This document shows, piece after piece, positions 35,178 through 43,478 of a stretch of 64,000 nucleotides of DNA. The notes beneath the pieces are model-generated. The model worked only from the letters and a program-made list of their open reading frames with translations, did no database searches and had not been told where the DNA came from. Position numbers and translations under genes: made by a program. The stretch is from Sphingobacterium faecium. GTDB taxonomy: Bacteria; Bacteroidota; Bacteroidia; Sphingobacteriales; Sphingobacteriaceae. The first letter of the stretch is position 1. Every line of letters starts with the position of its first letter. The stretch is from positions 186,001 through 250,000 of the forward strand of contig NZ_QBKH01000005.1 in assembly GCF_003054045.1 (NCBI RefSeq). Reading direction: 5' to 3'.

Positions 35178-37985
35178 CTAGCTTTTGATTTGATACCTCT
35201 TGGAACGCATTTCAAATGCTGTCTCTCCGCCTTCCATGACATCGCATATTTCCTTTTTGATCGACATTTGCTCAACAGTACCTGTATGCAATACCTTTAA
35301 AATCCTACTTTCTGTATCCATTGAAATAATATATTCAGCATCACCATTAACGGGTATATTTGCATTATGTGTAACTACAATTAATTGCCTTTTCTCTTTC
35401 GCTTGTTTTAATCTATCAACAATCAGCTCATAAACTAATCGATTATCGAGATCATCTTCAGGTTGATCAAGTATCAGAGGAAGTTTACCGTATGACAAGA
35501 TAAATGTCAGAATTGCAGTAGTTTTTTGTCCTGCTGATGCAGTTGAAAGTGACTTAAAGGCTGTGTTGGTAGCAGATTTGTATTGGACTTCTATTTCGTC
35601 CTCTGGCAAAATCAATTCAATTTCATCTATTTGAGCATGATTTAAAGACCTGACAAGATTTACAAAATGGCCAGATACTACTGATCCCACATCTTCATTA
35701 GCCCTAATTTTTTTAAAAATACTTATTACTTCCTTGATTTTATTCTCAACATTCCCCTTAAAACAAATTTCAATTAATGTATCTATGTCATTTTGATAAG
35801 AGTTATTCTCCCTCTGAACTATTTTTCTCAATTTAAACTCAAAGTCAGACTGATTTCGGAACTGTTTTATATTTACTTTTACTTTCTCACCTGTCACTAT
35901 GCTTTGAAGAAATTCTCTTCTCTTATTTGTTATCTCCTTACTTAATCGTAGGTATTCTCCTTGAAGTTTTTCTCTTTCCTTTTCATCCTCAACTAACATT
36001 GCTGAATTAGTATTTATATCTTCTAGCTCTCTTTCAAGTTGAATCTTTTCTTTGGTAAACTTCTCATAACTTGAAATAGCGTCTATTCCTTCTTTTTCGA
36101 GCTTGTCTTTTTGGGATTCAAAATCTACAGTATTTTTGCTTAATGCAGTTTTCCATTCTGAATCACTAATTGATCTTTCAAAATCAATTTTAATTTGATG
36201 AGTTTGCTTTTTAATGCTTATTAATTCAGATTTTATTTTCAAAAAACTGTCAATTACATTTTGGGTATTTAGTTGCAGTAATTCTCTATGTGAACTATCA
36301 AAATTGGAAAAATCAATATCTTCGATTTCAACACTTTGAATTAATTCATCAAGTTGAGTTTCTTTAGTTTCTATTTCAACTTTAAATGCTTCTACTAAAT
36401 TCAGTTCAATTGAAAATTTATCTTTGGCAGTAAGTAAATCTGCGATACCACTTTGTTGTAATTTCTTAATATTTGCATTAAGGTCTTTTATTTTAGTTTC
36501 AATTTTTCCTTTTCCAGCTAGCAATAAATCAACTGTTCTAATTGCTGCTGATTTTTCCAAAAATAAATTTCTAACATGCTCTCTCTCTCCCTTTAATCTA
36601 CTGAGACCTTCAATTGCTTTGTCAATTCTTTCTCTCAATGCATTAGGTTCTCTCGCAATTTCATAAATTTGCTTTTGTGAGTAATGCTCAAATTCGAAAA
36701 AGTCCAGATAACCTTCATCCAATACATCATCCCATCTCCCGGTTTCATTCAATTTTGTAATTTGGATATCTTGATTACTTGAATTGTTAATATTCGATGC
36801 GATAATTTTGTGTAAGACTTCATTTCTGACAAACTCGATTTCTATGGATGATGCGTCAGTTAATACTCCCTTCTTAGGCCTGCCAGTTTCCCGTTTGTAA
36901 AATTCATGATGATCATTTAAAATCTCCTGCAATTCATTCAAGTCAGCGGTACGCTTAAAAACACCTCGAATAAACCTTAAAATACTTGATTTACCACTCC
37001 CTCTACCTCCAATTAGAGTATTTAACTGTGGGCTAAATTCTAGTTTTAATGAGGCATCAGTGTCTGTAATTGTTGTTTTATTTATTGAGATAGATTTAAT
37101 CCAAAGATCCGGTTTATTATACGGAATCGAAGGACTGTCAAAATTATTTCTAATTCGATACTCAGGTAAAAGAAATGCTTGCCTTAAACCCTCCAGAGAT
37201 GGAGTTTGATCCATTTTTATCCAAGTGAAATTCTCACCAATACCCCAAATCCCGTGTTTCGAGTTTTTGGGTTCATGCGGGTTATCTGAAAATGTCAATA
37301 TTGCTAGATTTTCCTCGGCGGCATACTTAACTGGGGTAAACCAATCCTTAATCAATGCATCATCAATAGCAGGAGTCGGCATGTTGTAATATTCATTGAG
37401 CTTATTTTTCAATTCTACATTTCCAGAGACTTGAAGCCCAAGATCCGTAAAGTCCCTATGTACAACTTGCACAGCATTTATATTAAGTTCCGAATAGAAC
37501 TTTTTTAGGTTTCCCACACTAACAGAGCCTAGGCCGTTATATTCGTCAATGTGAGCAGGGATTACAATCGCTCCATCAGCTTCGGCCAGTTCGGCTATAT
37601 CAAAAATACTTTTACAAGTGGCTGCATCTTGTTTTCCAAAATCATTGGCACGTATATCGGATCGTACCAGAAAATCCCTTATATCGGCTGAGGTCTTACT
37701 GGTATCAAAAATAATTAGAAGATGAACTTTTGAAGAATCACAAGTAATTTCGACACCAGGGAAAACCGTTAATTCTGTTCCTTCAGCTGCTTGTTTTATA
37801 TCATCGACGTACCCACCTGTATTGTGATCTGTAACAGCAACGCAATCTAAACCTTGTTCAATAGCTCTTTCAACCCACTGTTTGGCAGTTACACTTTTAT
37901 CCAGAAAACATAAACTTGCCGTAGTATGTAGATGTAAGTCGCATTTATACCATCTGGTTCCTTTGTATGTAATTTCGTTATCCAT
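35178..37985 (-). CDS. TrlF-like PHP-AAA (SMC-type) ATPase
   Basis: 935 aa. The N-terminal PHP phosphoesterase domain has CDLHLHTTAS (H18, H20), VAVTDHN (D53-H54), VIPAHIDE and later metal-binding His/Asp (TFSDNPHE). An SMC-like ATPase follows: Walker A LIGGRGSGKSSIL near residue 325, a long coiled coil (about 450-730), then STASAGQKTTAILTFIL (signature), PLILDQPEDDLD (Walker B) and VVTHNANIPV. This domain order matches TrlF-family proteins, which are found in several defence systems. The PHP domain probably acts as nuclease or phosphatase controlled by the ATPase. Confidence 0.9.
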   Translation of the reverse strand: MDNEITYKGTRWYKCDLHLHTTASLCFLDKSVTAKQWVERAIEQGLDCVAVTDHNTGGYVDDIKQAAEGTELTVFPGVEITCDSSKVHLLIIFDTSKTSADIRDFLVRSDIRANDFGKQDAATCKSIFDIAELAEADGAIVIPAHIDEYNGLGSVSVGNLKKFYSELNINAVQVVHRDFTDLGLQVSGNVELKNKLNEYYNMPTPAIDDALIKDWFTPVKYAAEENLAILTFSDNPHEPKNSKHGIWGIGENFTWIKMDQTPSLEGLRQAFLLPEYRIRNNFDSPSIPYNKPDLWIKSISINKTTITDTDASLKLEFSPQLNTLIGGRGSGKSSILRFIRGVFKRTADLNELQEILNDHHEFYKRETGRPKKGVLTDASSIEIEFVRNEVLHKIIASNINNSSNQDIQITKLNETGRWDDVLDEGYLDFFEFEHYSQKQIYEIAREPNALRERIDKAIEGLSRLKGEREHVRNLFLEKSAAIRTVDLLLAGKGKIETKIKDLNANIKKLQQSGIADLLTAKDKFSIELNLVEAFKVEIETKETQLDELIQSVEIEDIDFSNFDSSHRELLQLNTQNVIDSFLKIKSELISIKKQTHQIKIDFERSISDSEWKTALSKNTVDFESQKDKLEKEGIDAISSYEKFTKEKIQLERELEDINTNSAMLVEDEKEREKLQGEYLRLSKEITNKRREFLQSIVTGEKVKVNIKQFRNQSDFEFKLRKIVQRENNSYQNDIDTLIEICFKGNVENKIKEVISIFKKIRANEDVGSVVSGHFVNLVRSLNHAQIDEIELILPEDEIEVQYKSATNTAFKSLSTASAGQKTTAILTFILSYGKLPLILDQPEDDLDNRLVYELIVDRLKQAKEKRQLIVVTHNANIPVNGDAEYIISMDTESRILKVLHTGTVEQMSIKKEICDVMEGGETAFEMRSKRYQIKS

Positions 37986-38518
37986 TTATATTTAGTTAAT
38001 TTTTAGGTATGATTAGCCAGCAATGGCATCAACAAAAAGATATTTTATTCGTTATTTAAGCGTTTCGGTAATATGGTACTTCCTGCAGTTTTTTCTTATC
38101 GCTAACTAGATCTCGCTCCAAAAAGGCATAAATAGCCAATACCAATATTGCAAAAGATATTGGGTGCAGATTACAACATTGACAGCTACTGGATCACTTT
38201 ATCGTAAAATCTCCCTCCCTTCGATGAAATTGGTAGTGGTTACTATCATGCCATTATTCTTTTCAATCGGGTAAGGTCAATACCCGATTCTAATATAATT
38301 ATTTATTTTGAATTAATGTTTTTATCGACATTAACTTTAAATATTATTACAAAATTTGCTGGCTAAGATATCAATTTAAAAGAGTGAATTAATATGGGAA
38401 ACCGTATTGAAAATACGCTAACCTCGATATGCAAATTAATTTACTGCTTTTGCTTATATTCGCAAGAAATATTTGCAGTGCAATTATATTTAGTTACCTC
38501 CACTTTTAAACCCCTTTC
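37986..38518. other. Intergenic region between divergent genes
   Basis: About 530 bp. A hairpin AATCGGGT/ACCCGATT lies at 38265-38289. Short broken frames between 38030 and 38260 look like decayed coding sequence without recognisable family. The last 100 bp is probably leader for the gene at 38519. Confidence 0.45.
38265..38289. terminator. Short GC hairpin
   Basis: AATCGGGT (38265-38272) pairs with ACCCGATT (38282-38289) across a nine-base loop. Followed by CTAATATAATTATTT, with no strict T-run. Confidence 0.4.
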
Positions 38519-39829
38519 ATGTTAAATAACAGAGAGATTATCATAGTTTTCTTAGTCTTATCAATAGTAATTATCCTTCTAATATTGAGAAGCACTAGAC
38601 CTTTGGTAATTGAAGTTTTGAAAGCTGTTTTTTCAATCAAATTAATTACAATCTTTACTCTCGCTATCATTTACAATATAGTATCCATAATAATTTTATC
38701 GAATTTGGGATTTTGGAATAGAGGTCTTGTCTTAGAATCAACTATTTGGTGCTTTTTTAGTGGGCTTTCTTTGATAGTTAAAATACTAAAATCTGAAGAT
38801 ATTGTTAAGTTTTTTAAATCGATTATTCTGGATCATTTTAGGATACTTGCTTTAGTGGAATTTATTATTGGAGTGTATACGTTTAGTTTAGGCTACGAGT
38901 TATTATTGACCATATTTAGTTCAACAGTGTTGATTATAAAGTTATTTTCTGAAAAAGATCCAAAGTATATCAAAGTAACGAAATTGATGGATAAACTTTT
39001 ACTGATATTGGGCGTGATCTTGCTTATTAATATTTTAAAGCAACTTGTTACTGATAGTACTACACTTTTTAATATTCAAAACTTAAAGAAAATACTACTG
39101 CCACTAATTTTGACAATATTATTTAGCCCATTTATATATTTAACCAGAATTTATTCCAAATATGAAGATTCATATTTTGTATTGAAGCGGTTTATCAAGG
39201 ATAAACAGCTATTACAATATAGTTTTCTAATGGCTATGATTCATTTCCGCTGCGACACAAAAGTATTGGAGCGCTGGCGAATCCATTGGTTGCGGGAACA
39301 ACCTAAAGACAAAGATGCAATATCAAAAAGTATCAATGATTTAAAGAAGTTAATAAAGAAAGAAATATCTGCTCCTCTCGAAATACCACCCAATGAAGGA
39401 TGGTATCCATATACTGCCAAGAATTTTCTTTCAGGACAAGGTTTAGAAACTCGTTATTATGAAAATCATACAAATGATAAAGAATGGTATGCTGTTTCAG
39501 ACTATAAATCTATTAATTTGGTTCAAGTTCTAAATAACACTATTAACTATACGGTGTTAGGCTATGCAAATACTGTCAAAAGACTTGAACTGGGTTTAAT
39601 GGTACGTGATCTAACAGAGAAATTACAATCAATCGAAACTTTCTGTCTGGATGTTTCAACCTTATGTATTTTGTCTTTAGGTCAGGATATTAATGAAAAA
39701 ATGCTTACTCATATTATAAATTGCGCAGAATTCAGTATTTATGTGAGTGAACATCATCTTGTAACTTTTACATGTGAGCCATTAGTTTCCCCAGGGTTTT
39801 ATTCGAAATTCGTTATCGAAATTGTCTAA
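38519..39829 (+). CDS. Multi-pass membrane protein of unknown function
   Basis: 436 aa. The first ~215 residues contain about six hydrophobic helices (8-22, 40-60, 72-90, 108-130, 132-148, 160-178, 190-210). The C-terminal ~220 residues are soluble: HFRCDTKVLERWRIHWLREQ, NEGWYPYTAKNFLSGQGLET, then ITEKLQS-type helices. I do not recognise it. It lies alone, 92 bp before a small membrane protein that starts the ApeA-like trio, and could be part of the same module as a membrane-anchored sensor; that is speculation from position. Confidence 0.75.
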   Translation: MLNNREIIIVFLVLSIVIILLILRSTRPLVIEVLKAVFSIKLITIFTLAIIYNIVSIIILSNLGFWNRGLVLESTIWCFFSGLSLIVKILKSEDIVKFFKSIILDHFRILALVEFIIGVYTFSLGYELLLTIFSSTVLIIKLFSEKDPKYIKVTKLMDKLLLILGVILLINILKQLVTDSTTLFNIQNLKKILLPLILTILFSPFIYLTRIYSKYEDSYFVLKRFIKDKQLLQYSFLMAMIHFRCDTKVLERWRIHWLREQPKDKDAISKSINDLKKLIKKEISAPLEIPPNEGWYPYTAKNFLSGQGLETRYYENHTNDKEWYAVSDYKSINLVQVLNNTINYTVLGYANTVKRLELGLMVRDLTEKLQSIETFCLDVSTLCILSLGQDINEKMLTHIINCAEFSIYVSEHHLVTFTCEPLVSPGFYSKFVIEIV

Positions 39830-39921
39830 TTTTTTTTTAAATTTATTAAAAAAAATTAAAAGAGAGATTACAACTAAAGCTTAGTTTTATTATATAGTCA
39901 TTAATAACCTACTTGTAATAT

Positions 39922-40344
39922 ATGGAACCTTTTTCACTTATCTGTACGGTATTGGGTACAGTAGCCAGCGTTGTAGCAATTGTATCTTTTACAAATGATC
40001 ATTCTAAAAAACCTAAGGAAGAAAGGGAATTTTTGATATTACACTTTAATAGTACTAGAAGCTTGTCTTTATCGATAACTGAAAAACTTGAAAATTATTG
40101 TAAGAAATACAATGCTTTTAATGACCCAATGTTCGAAGGAACCACATTTAAACAATACATTTTATTATTAAAAAAATCTCAAGAAACCAATCTTTCGAAG
40201 GAAATACTTGGGAATATGCTTTCAATATCTCCTACAAAGCCCATGATAGATTCGATGGTCAAAAGCTTAGATAATCAGTTTAATGAGCTCCTAAAAATTG
40301 ACACTTGGCTGGAGAGTAAATTAATAATAGAAAAATACACATAA
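39922..40344 (+). CDS. Small protein with one membrane helix, ApeA-like operon
   Basis: 140 aa. One hydrophobic segment near the N-terminus (FSLICTVLGTVASVVAIVSF, residues 4-23), then a soluble helical domain with charged residues (FLILHFNSTRSLSLSITEKL and following). No known family. Its stop is two bases before the start of the HEPN gene, so the two are translationally coupled. A role as membrane partner of the HEPN protein is inferred from this spacing only. Confidence 0.7.
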   Translation: MEPFSLICTVLGTVASVVAIVSFTNDHSKKPKEEREFLILHFNSTRSLSLSITEKLENYCKKYNAFNDPMFEGTTFKQYILLLKKSQETNLSKEILGNMLSISPTKPMIDSMVKSLDNQFNELLKIDTWLESKLIIEKYT

Positions 40345-40346
40345 CT

Positions 40347-41579
40347 ATGTTTAATAAAGCTAAATATCAAGGTGAGCTATGGTTTCCAGAATGTTCTGAA
40401 GAAAAACGTTATTGCATTTTAACAATAGTAAATAATAATGTAGAATTGGAAACTAACTTAGTTCCCTCAGACCCCTATTCTCAAAAAAACGTCCATCCTT
40501 TAATTTTTGGAGCATTTAATGGATTAGGCTACATAACATTTGTTGATTGTAAACTGGGCTTAGATTCAACAGGCATCATAAGAAGCGCTGTCTATATCCC
40601 TAAATATAGTTTTACTCATCCCGACCATGTCATAAATCCAAAAAATCTCCAAATAAATAAATTTAGAGTCGCAGGAATTGGTTTAGAAAAATGGACTAAT
40701 TTTAGATTCGAATATGATAATAACTTACTTAGCACAAAAAGCCAGCAAAATCATAGTTTTGATATTAAACAGTTGGGACTGGAAATTAAGTTAAATTTTT
40801 GGATCAGTTCTTCAGTATCTATTGAACAAATCAATTTAAAAAAATGTGGTAATATAGAATTTTTATTTAATAGTCCCATTAACATGAGGGAGGTATTGGA
40901 TTATTATATTAAAGCGAAAAAATTGATACAATTTTTAAATGGTAAAACTGATAGATTTTCATTTTTTAACTTTCAATGTCCAGAATATGGGACTTGGGGC
41001 GCAATGTATTTTAAAGATCTTCTTTTTAAAGATTCGAAATTTGAATATTTAAGTATTGATTTTGATAAAATTCTTGATCATCTACCTTTATTATTTACCA
41101 AAATGTTGACAGATGAGAAATTCTACTTTTGCGTAAATAGATTGTTAGATAACCAAGTCGAAGGACAATTGACCCATAGTAAGAGATTTACCAATTCAAT
41201 TTCTACTTTCGAAGGATATTGCAAACTAAATATTGAAGTTAAAAATCTAAAACTAAGTAATTATTTAAAAAAGAATCAACAAGATATTCTTGCACTTTCG
41301 GGAATAAATGAAGAATATTTTGATGAATTCTGTTCAAAAATCATTTCATCAAGAGATTACTACGTGCATGCTAATATGAAAAACAATAATGTCTTCTCCG
41401 ATTTTGAACTACTTTACATCAGCTTTCTATTAGATATACTTGTAGCCTTCAACCTGTTAAAACAGATTGATATTTCACAGGATATATTAAATATGATCGC
41501 TTATCGCTCACGAGAGAACTATAATGGGATGCAATCTTTCAATAGAGAATTAAGACAAGATACTTTCTTGGACAATTAA
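40347..41579 (+). CDS. ApeA-like HEPN protein
   Basis: 410 aa. The N-terminus has the ApeA-type opening (YQGELWFPE, then HPLIFGAFNGLGYITFVDCK and a repeated beta pattern over residues 1-200). The C-terminal helical domain (about 230-400) carries the HEPN ribonuclease motif R336-x4-H341 (SRDYYVHAN). ApeA proteins are single-gene anti-phage factors whose HEPN domain is thought to cleave RNA; known ones are somewhat longer. Here the gene sits between a one-helix membrane protein and a 224-aa protein with two- and ten-base gaps, so a three-gene variant is likely. Confidence 0.75.
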   Translation: MFNKAKYQGELWFPECSEEKRYCILTIVNNNVELETNLVPSDPYSQKNVHPLIFGAFNGLGYITFVDCKLGLDSTGIIRSAVYIPKYSFTHPDHVINPKNLQINKFRVAGIGLEKWTNFRFEYDNNLLSTKSQQNHSFDIKQLGLEIKLNFWISSSVSIEQINLKKCGNIEFLFNSPINMREVLDYYIKAKKLIQFLNGKTDRFSFFNFQCPEYGTWGAMYFKDLLFKDSKFEYLSIDFDKILDHLPLLFTKMLTDEKFYFCVNRLLDNQVEGQLTHSKRFTNSISTFEGYCKLNIEVKNLKLSNYLKKNQQDILALSGINEEYFDEFCSKIISSRDYYVHANMKNNNVFSDFELLYISFLLDILVAFNLLKQIDISQDILNMIAYRSRENYNGMQSFNRELRQDTFLDN

Positions 41580-41589
41580 AATAGAAAAA

Positions 41590-42264
41590 ATGAAAAGCAT
41601 AAAAGATTATACTGAGTTATATAGAAAGATGTATCCAGAATTACCAGAAGATAAGATCCTAGCGAAAGCAACGGATAAATTCAATAAAATTTCAATGATT
41701 AAAGAGGGTAAAAACATTGTTTTGTTAGAGTACTATGAAGGGTTAATTACTGATAGCGAAACTCTATATATCGAGGAATTACTAAAAAACGAAAATTTGG
41801 AGTTAAATAAATTTGATAAAAATGGAATTCCTTATGCGTCAATTCAAGAGTTTACGTTGCAGATGTCTTTGTACATTAATGATCCAATAATTCAAAACGT
41901 GCTATTGGGAATATCAGGTAGTGCAATATGGGATGCATTAAAATCATCAGCAGTATTTATATGGACAAAGGTTAAAGAAAGACATTGGAATAGTAATGAA
42001 AAAAGGGAAAGTCATACTATTAATTTTGGATTCAAGTACTCGACAAAAAATGGTGATAGAATAGATGTAAATTTAAATGGGGATTTAAGTCCGGAACAGC
42101 TTAATAAAGCATTGGATATACTCCCCACTCTAATCAGTGAATCAAACAATGTGAACCATCCAATGAACTCTGGTTTCTATTATTTCGATATAGACCAAAA
42201 CAAGTGGATTGGTATTGATGTTATAGAGGAATTAAAAAAACGCCACTATAAAAGGAAAAAATAA
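41590..42264 (+). CDS. Hypothetical protein with one hydrophobic segment, ApeA-like operon
   Basis: 224 aa. The N-terminal ~90 residues are charged helices. One moderately hydrophobic stretch follows (IIQNVLLGISGSAIWDALKS, about residues 98-117). A C-terminal beta-rich domain of ~100 residues (INFGFKYSTKNGDRIDVNLN then SGFYYFDIDQNKWI) completes it. No family recognised. It starts ten bases after the HEPN gene. The arrangement resembles effector-associated proteins with a small membrane helix, but no function can be given. Confidence 0.7.
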   Translation: MKSIKDYTELYRKMYPELPEDKILAKATDKFNKISMIKEGKNIVLLEYYEGLITDSETLYIEELLKNENLELNKFDKNGIPYASIQEFTLQMSLYINDPIIQNVLLGISGSAIWDALKSSAVFIWTKVKERHWNSNEKRESHTINFGFKYSTKNGDRIDVNLNGDLSPEQLNKALDILPTLISESNNVNHPMNSGFYYFDIDQNKWIGIDVIEELKKRHYKRKK

Positions 42265-42365
42265 AATATAGATCATTTTTTATTATCTCAAATTAAATTA
42301 GTTCGTTCTATAAATAGAGTAAAACATTATAACACTGTAACAATATATCAATATTTTATATTTAG

Positions 42366-42373
42366 TATATTTG
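42366..42373 (+). promoter_or_regulatory. Promoter -7 box candidate for the AAA ATPase gene
   Basis: TATATTTG fits the Bacteroidota -7 consensus TAnnTTTG, 40 bp before the start at 42413. A clear -33 TTTG is not visible. The region differs completely from the promoter of the decayed copy at 18676. Confidence 0.4.
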
Positions 42374-42412
42374 CATATATTCAAATGGATAAGCCATTAA
42401 AAGTTTAATACA

Positions 42413-43432
42413 ATGAGTCAACAAAATTATATAAAAGACATTGCAAGGTTTGGGTTGGAAAACGACCAGGACAAGCTATTGTCTACGTTGAACGAATTTA
42501 TTGAGCATAATAAGAGCACCAAAAAGATAAATTTTGCGCTGCAATTGCAATCTCTTTTGAAGGATTCAATCCGTAAGCAAAGTAATCAATTGATGAAGGT
42601 AGGCTCTCCTACTCACTATCAGAGTTTACAGGATAGAGAAACGGATGAGCTGATACTTGAGAAGTTGACTTCTGACTATTCGCTGAAGAATCTTGTATTG
42701 ACTGAACAGGCGCATGATCAACTTTCTAATTTCTTGGAAGAGCATCAGCAGATCGAGTTATTGAAGAAGTATAATCTTCCGATCTCGAACAAGCTATTGT
42801 TACACGGTCCTTCGGGATGTGGTAAGACTTTAGCTTCTTATGTAATAGCTGGTGAACTGAAGAAAATGATGATCGTGGTCAACCTTGGTGCTATTGTATC
42901 TTCTAAGTTAGGTGAAACCAGTAAAAATCTAGCAAAGATATTCCGTAAGGCTGCTCAGGAAGATTGCATCATATTTATCGATGAATTTGACTCTCTGGGT
43001 AAGGTGCGTGACTACAGCCAAGATCATGGTGAAATGAAACGTGTGGTGAATACCATTTTACAGCTGTTTGACTACCTACCGCAAAGCAGTATGGTCATAG
43101 CTGCTACAAACCAAAAGGAGATGTTAGACGAAGCCCTATTGCGTCGATTTGACTTGTCTATCTCATTAGAGCTACCTGAAAAGGAACAGATCGAAAAATT
43201 GATCAACCTTGTACTAAAGGAAGACCAGTTTGGGTTTGACGAGAAGGTATCACTAACTAAATTGATTGAGAGTGCTAAAGGGCTCTCCTACTACAGCATA
43301 CAGAAAACATTGATCAACGCTATAAAACGGAGTTTGTTTGCTATGAAAACAGTCAAGGCGCTGAAACCGAAAATAGATACACAGATCTGGAAAGATCTGC
43401 TTGAAGAAGAAAAAAAAGCGTTGGCAGTTTAA
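42413..43432 (+). CDS. AAA+ ATPase (FtsH-like fold), partner of the S8 protease
   Basis: 339 aa. An N-terminal ~110-residue helical region precedes a single AAA+ domain: Walker A GPSGCGKT (132-139), Walker B CIIFIDEFDSLG (D190-E191), sensor 1 VIAATNQ (N233) and arginine fingers LRRFD (R244, R245). The C-terminal lid is LTKLIESAKGLSYYSIQKTL. AAA ATPases of this size beside subtilisin-like proteases form a recurrent gene pair in accessory regions and are suspected anti-phage modules. A decayed near-identical copy lies at 18676-19697. The protease gene is convergent, not in the same transcript. Confidence 0.9.
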   Translation: MSQQNYIKDIARFGLENDQDKLLSTLNEFIEHNKSTKKINFALQLQSLLKDSIRKQSNQLMKVGSPTHYQSLQDRETDELILEKLTSDYSLKNLVLTEQAHDQLSNFLEEHQQIELLKKYNLPISNKLLLHGPSGCGKTLASYVIAGELKKMMIVVNLGAIVSSKLGETSKNLAKIFRKAAQEDCIIFIDEFDSLGKVRDYSQDHGEMKRVVNTILQLFDYLPQSSMVIAATNQKEMLDEALLRRFDLSISLELPEKEQIEKLINLVLKEDQFGFDEKVSLTKLIESAKGLSYYSIQKTLINAIKRSLFAMKTVKALKPKIDTQIWKDLLEEEKKALAV

Positions 43433-43452
43433 TAACTTCCAACGCTTTTTTT
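43411..43452. terminator. Bidirectional terminator between ATPase and protease genes
   Basis: AAAAAAAGCGTTGG (43411-43424) pairs with CCAACGCTTTTTTT (43439-43452) around a 14-base loop. It overlaps the end of the ATPase gene and lies just past the end of the convergent protease gene (stop at 43479), so it can serve both. Confidence 0.85.
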
Positions 43453-43478
43453 ATATTTTAATTCTATTATTTTAATAC

